A stretch of DNA of 64,000 nucleotides, taken from Nymphaea colorata. Its lineage: Eukaryota; Streptophyta; Magnoliopsida; Nymphaeales; Nymphaeaceae. The stretch lies in assembly GCF_008831285.2 (NCBI RefSeq), contig NC_045146.1, positions 1,886,001 to 1,950,000 on the forward strand, given 5' to 3'. Below are positions 1 through 11,104 of this stretch, piece by piece (the first letter of the stretch is position 1; each line of letters begins with the position of its first letter). The position numbers and the translations under genes are program-made. Below the pieces are notes generated by a model, which saw nothing but the letters and a program-made list of their open reading frames with translations, had not been told where the DNA came from and made no database searches.

Positions 1-1390
1 ACTATAGGCCACCTACAAATATGCGTGCTTTCATTAAACATAGTCAAGACTGACCACTTAAATTACTCTTAATACTTAAAAAGGTACCAAAATAAGTTTT
101 CTTTATGGATGACTTGCTGTTTGGAGTCTCCAAACAACTAAATCGACATAAAATTTGTTTTTTTTTTCAATACTTTGGAGAACATAGGCTCTTATAAGAG
201 AAACTATGAAAGTTCTATTTTGTTGCATGGAATCTGCCATTTTTTTATTTTTAAATTTGTAAGAATGTCTTTCAGATAGCACTTAATATTCAGCCTTAAA
301 AACCTTATACAACTTCCGGTGCAAAAAAACTTTCTTTGGCACTCTTTCATGTTTCGAAGGTGTAATGAAATTTATGCGTGTATCATTTTGTAAAATATGT
401 TCTTGATTAAAATATAGGTCTTCTTTTCACAATATTGAACTCATGCTCTGTTTTGGATTATTTCGTGCAAGAAAAACCAGTGAGTAGCAATTCTAGACTT
501 CTAGTTGGACTAGCAGTAAAAGAAGAAAATGTAATTGTAAAGTTCGTGCAAGAAAAACCAGTGAGTAGCAATTCTAGACTTCTAGTTGGATTAGCAGTAA
601 AAGAAGAAAATGTAATTGTAAAGTTCGTGCATTAAAAAAAAAAAAAAAAAAAAGCAGAAGGAACTGTAGAAGGAATTGACAAAGGATAGGGTCGATGAAT
701 CACTAAAAAAATATAGTCAACTTCCCTAAGTCAGATCTGCAAGAATTCCGGTGCCTCCAGCAGATTGGATAGAACTCAAAAGAGAGCAGGCTTGTGGAGC
801 ATCACACAATCGCCAATAGGCTAAGAATCTCAAAACGCATAGCTTCTCTTTCTTGGGAACAGATACAAAGATGCTTCCTCAAGTTTTCCATTGATTACTT
901 GCAACAATTCCTCAAGAAAGACTTGACATTTTAACTTTTTCTACTTACAAACAATAACCAACAATCTTCACCTGAGGAATTCGCATAGAACAAAAGATCC
1001 TGATAAAAATCCCAAACATAATCCTCCCAGGAAGCAAACATATATGAAGAAGGAACAAATGAGTTATGCAGGGAAGAAAGATCCTCCTTAATCCAAGTTA
1101 CACGTGATCATCCAATTCCCAGACCCATATAAAATCAGATTCGAATGACATAGATGGGAGTTCTTAGAACTGCATTGACACATAAAATCTGTTTGCTTAA
1201 CATGTCATCTGCAGACATGTCACTGGATTCAGATAGAAATACAGAAGCAATCAGAAAGATTTTGAGACTGCTTTGCTTCTCGCTTCTTATGAGATAAATG
1301 ACTTAAAGATAGGCGACTGAACACAGCTTATTGACTGACGGTGGAACGAAACGAATACAAAGAAAAGCAAAAGGAGAAGAAGAGAAAGAC
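1..1390. other. Probable intron 1 of the left-edge reductase gene; no other gene seen
   Basis: AT-rich sequence downstream of the exon-1 donor. Apart from an 81-bp direct duplication at 462-623 and a poly-A tract at 634-652, nothing resembling an exon of the reductase family or another gene was recognised. Confidence 0.5.
462..627 (+). repeat. 81-bp tandem duplication (2 copies)
   Basis: Two nearly identical 81-bp units (462-542 and 543-623) beginning TTCGTGCAAGAAAAACC, differing by about one base (GGACTAG versus GGATTAG), followed by the first bases of a third copy and a poly-A run. Because 81 is a multiple of 3, the duplication keeps a short frame open (435-635), but that frame has no recognisable homology and is probably not a gene. 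Confidence 0.85.
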
Positions 1391-1499
1391 CTGGGTCTCG
1401 CACAGTAGCTCTGACGGTGTAGCCCCTCTCCAGAAGGAGCTTCACCACCCACGACGCCACGTAGCCTGAGCCCCCTGTTACGCAAACCACCTTCTCCAT
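1391..1499 (-). CDS. Exon 1 of a phenylacetaldehyde/cinnamoyl-CoA reductase-like gene (partial, runs off left edge)
   Basis: The exon encodes the N-terminal NAD(P)-binding strand and glycine motif of an extended short-chain dehydrogenase: [17 protein letters not shown] followed by [17 protein letters not shown]. It is 109 nt long and ends in a GT donor, exactly like exon 1 of the complete paralog at 13878-13986, whose protein differs at only a few positions here. The start at 1499 is chosen because it matches the paralog; an in-frame ATG at 1571 would add a charged, non-conserved extension. No match to exon 2 of the family is visible in bases 1-1390. The rest of the gene should lie left of the window if it is intact (intron 1 of the paralog is 1,017 bp, so this one would have to exceed 1,390 bp). 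An orphaned first exon cannot be excluded. A TATA box lies about 120 bp upstream. Confidence 0.75.
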
Positions 1500-1615
1500 C
1501 TTCTCCCTCTCTTTCTCTACCTCTCGTTCCGAGCTGAAGAGAATGCTGCGCCGTTCCTGTTCCAGTGACAATTTACAGAGAACAAAGTTTTCTCTGACTC
1601 ACAAATGCAGATGAG

Positions 1616-1626
1616 CTTTTATATAG
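1616..1626 (-). promoter_or_regulatory. TATA box of the partial reductase gene
   Basis: On the minus strand the sequence reads CTATATAAAAG, a near-ideal plant TATA box, about 120 bp upstream of the ATG at 1499. The spacing leaves room for a leader of some 85-90 nt. No experimental start is known. Confidence 0.6.
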
Positions 1627-1948
1627 TACACAGAAAAGCGCACAAAATTTAATTATTTCACGTGCCCGACGTCCATGTGACTGACATTATTTTGTTAAGT
1701 TAGTACTGTAGTCGCGTGTGGTTTCTAGCTTTTTAGCCTTAAAATAGACCTGAACAATGAGTTGAGTAATTTGATGTGTGCCGACTCTTTTCATTAACAA
1801 GTTGAGTTCGAGTTTTATTTAAACTCATTTGTTTATATAAGTGTGTTTGAGTTTATGTAAATAAACTCAACTTAGCTTGTAAAGTTCTTTTTCTTGTATA
1901 GTGTTAATATTTCATGAGTTTATTACAGAGATTAAACAGATTCATGAA

Positions 1949-2043
1949 TGTTTTATGAATCTGTTTTAATCTTTGAGAATGAATTCATAAAATGCAATGT
2001 TTTATGAATCTGTTTTAATCTTTGGAATGAAATCATAAAATGC
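1949..2043 (+). repeat. Imperfect ~49-bp direct repeat (2 copies)
   Basis: The unit TGTTTTATGAATCTGTTTTA with its following bases up to AAATGCA occurs at 1949-1997 and again at 1998-2043 with a few single-base differences. No coding content. Confidence 0.7.
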
Positions 2044-2236
2044 ACACATTTGTTGCTATTGCCAAATGCTATGTAAGATATTCAATTTAAAGGAGATCCC
2101 TGTACTAAGACTGACTGCAGAAGCACGTTGAAAATTATCCAATATTTTTCCTTTGAGATTCATCATTTAAGTCTCAAGATATATATATATCATTGTCACA
2201 TAAAAAGCGTACATATATATATTCTTGTTAGTGTTA

Positions 2237-2455
2237 ACATGGGAAAGCATGTTCCTTCCCTTTTACGATAGGAGCATTTCAGTAATTTTATAAGGGGGGG
2301 AATTTTGAGCTCCGCTTTTGTCCATATATAGAAAGGGTCTTCCGTTTAATCAACCTGGGAAGGCAAGTTCCCACCTTTTTACCATAGGAGCATTTTAGTA
2401 ATTTTACAAGGGAAAATTTTGAGCTTCGCTTTTGCCCATATATAGAAAAGGGTCA
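2237..2455 (+). repeat. Diverged ~100-bp duplication upstream of a minisatellite
   Basis: Two related segments, about 2237-2340 and 2352-2455, share TAGGAGCATTT, GTAATTTTA, TTTTGAGCT and CCATATATAGAAA in the same order with substitutions and small indels. They directly precede the 49-bp minisatellite. Confidence 0.7.
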
Positions 2456-2497
2456 GGAGAATTTTGGTAGTTTTCAGCCCAATGGCTCTTTTCTTGT

Positions 2498-2695
2498 AAC
2501 TTTTGAGGTGAAAACAACTATTCCGGCCATTCACACCATTTAATGAAACTTTTGAGGTGAAAACAACTATTCCGGCCATTCACACCATTTAATGAAACTT
2601 TTGAGGTGAAAACAACTATTCCGGCCATTCACACCATTTAATGAAACTTTTGAGGTGAAAACAACTATTCCGGCCATTCACACCATTTAATGAAG
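2498..2695 (+). repeat. 49-bp minisatellite, 4 copies
   Basis: Four almost identical units with starts near 2500, 2549, 2598 and 2647. Each contains CTTTTGAGGTGAAAACAAC, then ATTCCGGCCATTC, then ACACCATTTAATGAA. The near identity between units suggests recent expansion. No reading frame of interest crosses it. Confidence 0.9.
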
Positions 2696-2711
2696 ATAGA
2701 GGGTCAAGTCA

Positions 2712-2860
2712 GGGGCGGAGGCAGGTATGGGCAACATATGGACAATTTCTCACATAGAGGAGCCACAAAAAAAAAACTCATTTTTATGTTGACACCTTAT
2801 CCCAATTTTTCTAATTTACATGTTGATGAGTGCCCCTTAGCCAGAAATTTCTAGCGACCT
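2712..2860. repeat. hAT-type MITE fragment (GGGGCGGAGGCAGG family)
   Basis: The segment begins AGGGGCGGAGGCAGG followed by TATGGGCAACATATGG and ends near GCCCCTTAGCCAGAAATT. The same order of motifs occurs in the element at 48960-49138, and its 3' half recurs at about 4420-4530. The ends are degraded and no target duplication can be assigned. Confidence 0.5.
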
Positions 2861-3691
2861 AAGTAAAATGCGCATCATAGTATATGTAATAACCAAAATG
2901 CCCTTGATAAAGTGGCAAAAAAGGTTTTGAAAAGGATAAAAAAATTATAAAAAAGTAAAAAGATTAAAAAGTACACCTCATGATAAAAAAAAATTAAAAT
3001 GCCCCAACCCTCTTTTTTTTTTTTTTTTGACAGGTGTATATTTGTTGCGTGCACACAGGTTGGTACACCCAACTCGATCTGTGTCTCAAGCCACACACCC
3101 AAAATTGAGTGATGGAAGATAAGCTTTCCATCTTCTCCACCACTCAAGAGTCAGCCTTTCTGGGATATGGTAATTAAGAGTGTAATTCTAACAAAGTGCA
3201 TTGGAGGGACTACTAGGCAAGACCTTTGAGCCATCATACAATGTGGGAAAGGACTTGTGCTACATATGGTTTGAGTTCCTCAGCATAGAATGATTTTTGG
3301 TGCAGCAGGCTTCCCAAAAAGCAATTTTGATTGCAAAGGAGAACTTTTAGCTTTGGGAATGATAAAGCATTTTGGTGAGGTTTCTAGAGATTTATTGTTG
3401 AGAGATTCAGAGTTGGATTCAACCCTTGCTTTTCTTTCCTTTGGAATTAAAGTGGAAATTTGCTAGAAATGTATAAAGCAAGGGGTTGCACAGATTTTGG
3501 AAGATTGCCTTTCTTGTTGGTGTCTAGGAGATCTGGTGTTTCACGGATCCTCTTGCTCATGATGACGATGCAATCGCTCATTGGTGAGATTTTGGCGGGC
3601 ATTTGATAAACTCAGATTTGAGATCCGGGGTGTTTTACGATAATTGAGAATCTTAGATTCATGGATTTCAAGTCAGACCCCCTCCAATCTA

Positions 3692-4070
3692 GAGTTGCAC
3701 AATGACTCAAGCCAGCTCGAGCTAGACTTAAACTCGCTTGTCAAAACTTGACTCGTTTATAAATGAATCGAGTGAGAGTTCAAATGTACGCTCGAAATGT
3801 TAAACGTGCTGAGTTCGAGTTGTAAGAATTTGACTCGTTTAAACTCAACTTGGCTCGACTGCACATTGAATGCTGAGCGAGTAGAGTTAAAGGTGTAAAA
3901 AGAAACGAAACGGACATAATAGAAACAAGTTAAGCGAGTTGAGCTCCAGCTCGAGCCTGTTATATGGAGCTCAACTCGAGTTTTAGTAGAGCTCAAACTC
4001 AATTTTTCTAAGTCGAGTGGTGTTCAAGCTGGGCCAGCTCGATGTCGAATCGGCTCATGTGCAGCCGTAC
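3692..4070. repeat. Dispersed CTCGAG-rich repeat (MITE-like)
   Basis: The segment is built of repeated AGCTCGAGCT, ACTCGAGTT and ACTCGTTTA motifs on both strands, with loosely inverted ends: GTTGCACAATGA at the left, TCATGTGCAGCC at the right. A second member of the same sequence type lies at 32330-32700. No clear target duplication was found. Confidence 0.5.
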
Positions 4071-4924
4071 TCCTATCCGACCTCAAAGCTGAAGTTTTGG
4101 TCATAAACTGAAGATCTCTAATCCTCTTTTTCATATAGTGGTAAAATCTGGTGTTTGTTTACACTATGGGTACCACATAAAAGAGATCTTGGATCAGGTT
4201 TGGATCTTAAATCGGAGGATAATAAACACATCCCGCCCTTGGTCTGCAATTGCCAAGAAATTTCTCACCCTAGATTGATTCAAGAGTAAAGATGAAACAA
4301 GGATTCTTGGGAGACAGTGTGCAAATTGCAGGACTGCTAAGAGGGATTCTTGCAGCATTTGTTCAGTGTTTATTTTGATCGCCATGGGTTCCATTTATTG
4401 GCACCAGCCCAAGAAAATTACACTACTTACTGATAAAAACTTCATTAATTTTCAGTTTCTTACATATAAGTGCCCCTTAAGATTTGAAATTGAAACTTGG
4501 AGTGCCCCTCAGCCAAAAATTTCTAGCTTTGCTACGGGCAGTGGCAAAAGAACCAGGAGACTAAAAAGAAGAGACGATGGTGGTAGTACTGCTGTGGAGA
4601 AGAAGCTGCATGCACTGCAGGAGTTGCTCCAGTGATTCATTGTAATACAAGGCATTTGGAAACGTGAAAGTGGATCATATTCAATTGATATTCTATTCAA
4701 GTATTGGAGTGCAGGAAAGAGTTGAGAGGATGAATTCGTATCGATTATTCAATTGATATTCTATTCAAGTATGTCGTTTTTGAATTATCCACAGTACGAC
4801 TCACCCTTTCAGATGTACAATCGCAGCCTCCCTTTTTTTGTCCCGTAGAAGGTCAAAGAACTAAGGAAATATGGTGGCCTTTTGTATTGAAAAAGTTTGA
4901 TCATATATTGACATCTCTGATTTG

Positions 4925-5335
4925 AATTAGACTTCTGATGAACCAGTCCAAAAAAATTGGACATGAAAAAAAATTGAATGTCTGATTATGAAATTGAGAT
5001 CACATTCGGATTTAAGAAATGGCATGCAAATGAATTCGGATTCAGATATACATAGACATTTGATTGGATTTGTACTGGATTTAATTTTCGATGAAGATCA
5101 TATATCCAACACTCTTACATTTTGAAAATTGGCCAAATTCGGTTCAAAATTTGAATTTAGATTCGGATATTAACGTAAAAATCAAATGCAGGTCAGATTC
5201 AAATTATAACATTCGATTCAATTTCAGATTTGGATACTATTTTTTTTGTTTTTGAATCCGAATATATGAAATATCCAAAAAAAAAAAAAGAGAAAGATGA
5301 TTAAGAATATATCTGATTCAAATCTGACCGGTTGA
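4925..5335. repeat. Second copy of the GGATTCAGATA repeat family
   Basis: This copy shares CCAAAAAAATTGG, ATGAAAAAAAA and ATTCGGATTCAGATATA blocks, in the same order, with the better preserved element at 61179-61577. The right end reads TTGATCTCCCTAA, close to the terminal TTGACATCCCTA of that element. The left boundary is unclear. Confidence 0.5.
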
Positions 5336-6231
5336 TCTCCCTAAGTCTGATGGAATTTATTCCTAATGGCAGCATGGGCTTAGTGGCATAGGGATCCATA
5401 TGCAACATGGCATTTACTTGCGCTCAAACTATCCCGTTTCATTACATGGGCAACAATTTTACTACTCAAAACTTTTGGAAAGAAAGAATAAACCTTCTGA
5501 ATGTGCTGCATTCTTTTGGTTTAGTTGTCATGTGGCTTACTAAGTAGCGACGGCGCTGCACATTAGTTGTTACGATTTACTGGGTTGAAGAAAGAGGGAA
5601 TTGATAAGCTGCTGCTGATTAAGGGAACCCGAAAGCAAATTCCGTTTGAAGAACTTAGAATCAGTAGAAAAAAGTGGTGTGCACAATAATATGAATGACG
5701 TCAGTTTGCAAACTCTCACAAGGATCATCTTTTTCTGCAGAAGTTGCTCCATGCAGAGAGCCTCTGGATGGATGGATGGAATCAATTGAACTTACTCTGT
5801 GGCAGGCTCAATGGGTTGAAATTTCAGTTTAAGAGATCACAAAGCACACTGTATTGTGGCTGGATGGAGAACTTTGGAATTAGTGCAGAGTGATCCTAAC
5901 GTCATCCTGCCATAGTAACTGGACTTTATTCTTTGGCTTTGTGCCTGATCGGATCTGTTTAACTACATCTGGCCAATCCATACTATAGAAAGAAGAAGAG
6001 AGAACTAACGAATTAATCAAGGTGCCCCACAGAATTTCTGTTTCAGAAACTAAGTTTGACCAACTTTGGTAGATGAACCCAAGTAATGCAAGACATACAA
6101 TAGACAATTCATTGTCCGGTTACCATCCTGCAGAGCCACTTATTCTTACATATGCTGTGGTTCATATCTGGCACTCTATAGGATGCAATGGATAGTACAA
6201 ACCAGCACGCAAAATAGGATACGTTTTCGAG

Positions 6232-8137
6232 TTAGAGGTTGACAAACTTTTTCTCCTTTAGACTCTCAACAGTCTCTTTGAGGCTCACTTGTAGAGGAAT
6301 ATAGTTGATTCCCAACTTTTCAACCTTTTCTTTAGATACCTGATATGTTGGAGACAAAGGTTGGTCATCAGCACACCTGCAAAAGGAACCTAGTCAATTA
6401 CTGTTTATAACAGAATTAGAGAAGAAGCTTAACTGCCGTAGCCAATACGGCCACTTATGGCAGAAAATTATGTTAAGGTAAATACTAAATACCTATATAT
6501 TTAAAGATTTGGCATATCCATTAAAAGAATAACCTTCTAAAAATATCATGGGTTACTAACGGGTAGTTACAGTTACAAGCGCTAAGAAAACATCACTACT
6601 AGAAACTACTCAAATAGCAAAAAGGGGTACCCTAATGCAGAGAGAGAGAGAGAGAGAAAAAAACTAATAATAGTCGAACACATACCACATAAGGCACACA
6701 CATATGATGTGTTGCACCTGGAGAAACTGAAGCTAGCAGATAGCAACGAGACACATAGCGAAACACGGAACATCCATCATGCACTTGGAACAATCATGGG
6801 AAAATAGCAGTTCTTACAATGAAAAATCAAATCATAATAACTTCTGAAATACATTCAATTAAACTCACACAATGGAATAAGGAGCATATAGCAAGTCATT
6901 CCGGATATGTTTTCTGAACAGCCGACCTTTCCTTTTTCCATTGGTAGGTACTAGAACGGTATACACTTAAAAAGGAATGATCTATACGCATGCAGTTCAG
7001 ACCTTTTGAAAGCAATGCATTGTTCGCAATGAAAATCTGATAACCAATACTTTCTATGGTTAAGAGGAAAATAATGCAGTTCAAGAAGCTGCATAGGTTG
7101 AAGCTACTCTAGTATGATATCATGGAAATACTCAAGGAAAATTTCCCTCGAGAATAATTAACTTATTGAAAGCTTACTTTGTTGGAAGTTTGCAATCGGG
7201 GTACAAATCTTGGAGAATCTTCACTATTTCTGAGAAATGGGCAACACTCTCTACCAAACAATATCTTCCACTAGCTGAGGCATCTTCAAATGCTAGAATA
7301 TGAGCCTCAGCTACATCTTTGACATGCACCCATCCAAAAGTTGTATTTGGAAATGTTGGACTCCCTGTATGTCAACAGAAAATAAGTAAATCAATCAATT
7401 GTACAGCTCTGATCCGGAAGCAGGGAACTTGGCTGCTATTTCCAACGATGATTTCCATCTAGAACTCGATAGCTTGATGAAAATCAGTGAGTCATAAACT
7501 TCCATTGGTCACGTAAATGCATCAGAAACACCCTGGTTAATGTTACTGCTAGTCTGCTACAGACATGGGCCACGCTGTCAACAATGCATCTCATGCCTTA
7601 TAAGTGATACAAATGAGACCCTCGTTTGCTGGCAATATCAGACAGAATTTGATGGGTCTATTAGGATAAAGTTCCCTCTCATATTTAAGTGCACAAGTAC
7701 GGGAAGCATATTTCATTTATATCATTGTCACCAATATCACATTGTTTCCAAGAAAGACCTGATATTTACGTTAATAATTGATTGAAACAAAAAAAATGGA
7801 AAAATATGTGTTCTTTTGAAAAAACGCCAACACGAATTTACTGCTTTTTTTTGCATTATTTTTACTTTAAAAAGCCAAGCTAAATTATTTATCTTAATTT
7901 CTATCATTACGTAAAACATCATTTTTGTCATTTTATCTAGTTAAATTTGTATTTTTTTATTAGTTTCTCATTTATTGTATTTTTTCCCAATTACATATTT
8001 TTTCTTTTTAAAAAATTTCAAAATTTTCCTGATATTTTCCTGACAAAAACAAGTTTACCGAAAGGCCTGAAACTACTTGAGAAAAATTTCACTGCTTAAA
8101 ACTTGAGATATATTTTGTGACAAACATATATATATAG

Positions 8138-8186
<49 letters not shown>

Positions 8187-11062
8187 AACATCGCTTTTTT
8201 TTTCCAGAAAAGTGGAAAAGGGACAAAGGTAAATGAAAGGGGAAACAAAACAATATTTTTGTTAAAAAAGATGCCAAATGAAATTACAACATTCTTTCAC
8301 GTTTTCTTCAGCTATTTTCCAAAAAATGTTTCAAATGTTTTTTATGTTTATTTAATATTATGGTAACCATTTTGGATTTTGATCAATGTTTTTTGTAAGA
8401 AAAATAAAGAAAACTCAAATTTTGATAATTTTATATATACATATGGACATTTGCATGCATGCGTATTTTATTATGTATTTTTTTTGTTCTGTATGTATGT
8501 GATAGCATGTCCTCCTTCGAACTTATTTAACATAAGTTTTAAGTTGATTTCCTAAAATGTTATACTTTTTTTCGCACCAAAAGTACACTGACATGTAGTG
8601 ATCGTTTAAATGCAGCTGACTGTTTCACCGATATGTTGGACTCTTAAAACCAAACAGACAGGTCACTGTAAATGATTTCCAGGATTATCATACCATTTAC
8701 AAGGCACTTTTGAGCATTTGATTTTCTTTTGTGGTTGAATATGTGGTAAAGACAATCTTATACCAATACCTATAGGTTGCGTTTGATAGCATTGGATTTT
8801 AAATCTGAGGCAGCATTAAAAGACGTGTATTGGGAGATCCTTAGTATAAACAAACTGAGGATCTCAGTAGCATGGATTTCATGTTAAGAACCAAAAATTT
8901 AAGTTGGTATGGGAGGGGGGTGGTCCGATCTTAAATCCATGGATTTGAGATCCTAAGAATCTCGTATCACCGCGGATCTAAGATCCACAGGGAATCAAAC
9001 AGAACCATAGATTGATAAGAATCATAAGATCAATCATAAAGCTACCTTACCTGCATCACCTAAGTTCAGCATTTATTAGGTGATCCAAGGTGGTGGTGCG
9101 CCTAGTTTCACACCTAAGATTAAATTTTTCTGGTCACACAATTACACAATATCAGGTCCTCTTTCAAATGCAGAGAACACAAAGTCAGAATCAAGTTTTA
9201 AAAGTTTATGTATTTATTTTTCCAGAGAAAAGTACAGACACATGTACTCGGCATTGAGATGCAGCAGCTGGCTGTTTCACATACCCTTCAAACCAACCAG
9301 ACTGGTTTCAGTGAAAGGCTTCCAAGACTGTTTACAAGGTGATTATGAAGGTTTTTTTTTAATACAATAGTGGGGTTGTCATGCCAAGAAACATGGATTG
9401 ATAAAATCAACCACATTATCTGCATTCTTGTTTTAAAACAAACTAAAAATTATTTGCAAAAAGGAAGAACAGAAAATTTTCTCATGTCAGTTATGTCATT
9501 AATTGCATGGAAACAGAAAGCAAAAAAAGAATATGCTTGGAAGCCTCCAGTTTATGCTACATCATTATCTGGCACTATTCCTATTCTTTATGAGGATTAT
9601 ACATATGATTTGAGCTTCAGACAAAGCTTAAATCATCAAGCCTTCTATGGTAGAGTGAGTAACAACATCTGTTGTATATATTCATGAAAAAGCCAGCAGT
9701 CTTAAGGGATCAATACTGTTGAAAACATGTGGCCATAATTATAAATCTGTAATATTTAAGTTACATCAAACTACTGCAGTTTTTACATGAAGACCAGACA
9801 ATAAAAGCAATTGAAACTAAAAACAACTTGAATTTAAAACAGCTACCTTTATGATTGATTTTGAAATTAAATATATCCAACTTTTATGCATATCTCTACA
9901 AACATACAATTATTCTATTTGTTTCAATTATTTTACTGAAAGGAATACAAAGTGACAATGGATGACAACCTGATTCCTGATCCTATACTTACCATCTATA
10001 AGTTTCAAGATCGCAGCAGCACTTGTGTTCAGGGTTGGCTGTAGAAGAGGACCAATGACCATTGCCGGATTTATTGTGACTATGTCCATTTTGGCTTCTT
10101 CTGCAATCTTCCAAGCTTGTTCCTCAGCCAGGGTCTTTGAGAGTACATACCATGACTACCAGTGAAACAACAGCAGACAATGAATATAACTTGAATAAAG
10201 AACGAGATATTTACACAATTTGCTGGAAATACTGATACCAAGAATAACTTTTTTGCAAATCCAATTCTCCTTGATAAAAAATAAACTTCTAGAACTTGAC
10301 CATAGATATCTAGGCGTGACAAATCTTGAAGTACAAAATTGAAGAAGACGACATTTGAATGTCAACCAGGTTTCATAAAACATAGAGGAAGATACAGTCA
10401 AAGAATCAAATGCAGCATGTGCTAACCATTTAAAACCAAATCTCACCACTTTTTCCAATATATGAAACAATAACACAATCACTGATGACATGTCATGCAA
10501 AAATATTAACCAAATCATCTAAAAGATCACATTGTAGGACAGCCCACGGCATACACATTCAGAAAGCAAAAAAATAATGAATTTTATCAACCTTTATTTC
10601 TCTACAAAAATCAGCATCAGAGAACCAAGTCTCATCAACCACCGTATCAGGTGTACGTGTTCGTCTTGCAACTGCAACAGCGGCCATAGATGATGTCACA
10701 ACCACCCTTCTGATAGAAGGAGTCTTTGCACATGACCTGAGAACATTTACTGTGCCTTTCACTGCAGGGTCAAGTAATTCAGCCTGATATGTTGAAACCA
10801 ATAAAATGGAAATCAGTCAGCATATGAATACAACACGACAGGTTTTGAAGATGCTAACAGGAGTGCAAGATTTGATTGGATAAAACATGGTACTGAAAAC
10901 ATGGATAATTATAATCATTCAATTTCCTTTGATTGATAGGTACACCATTCAATTTTTCCTCTTCTTTTCACTCCTCTCTCTCTCTCTCTCTCATGGATAA
11001 TTTTAATCATTCAATTTCCTTTGATTGATAGGTACACCATTCAATTTTTCCTCTTCTTTTCA

Positions 11063-11104
<42 letters not shown>

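Larger units (their letters stand above)
1627..6231. other. Intergenic region between the two reductase genes
   Basis: This stretch contains the minisatellite, duplications and MITE fragments listed separately and otherwise AT-rich DNA. Several short open frames exist here, none with recognisable domains or splice-supported extension. Confidence 0.5.

Noticed and set aside
1500-1571. Upstream in-frame ATG adding 24 residues to the left-edge reductase
   Set aside because: The added residues (MSLEQERRS...) have no counterpart in the paralog, which starts directly at the Rossmann strand; this part is the leader.
2498-2695. Regular 49-bp repeats considered as a CRISPR array
   Set aside because: Whole units repeat head to tail without unique spacers, and the genome is a plant nuclear one; it is a minisatellite.
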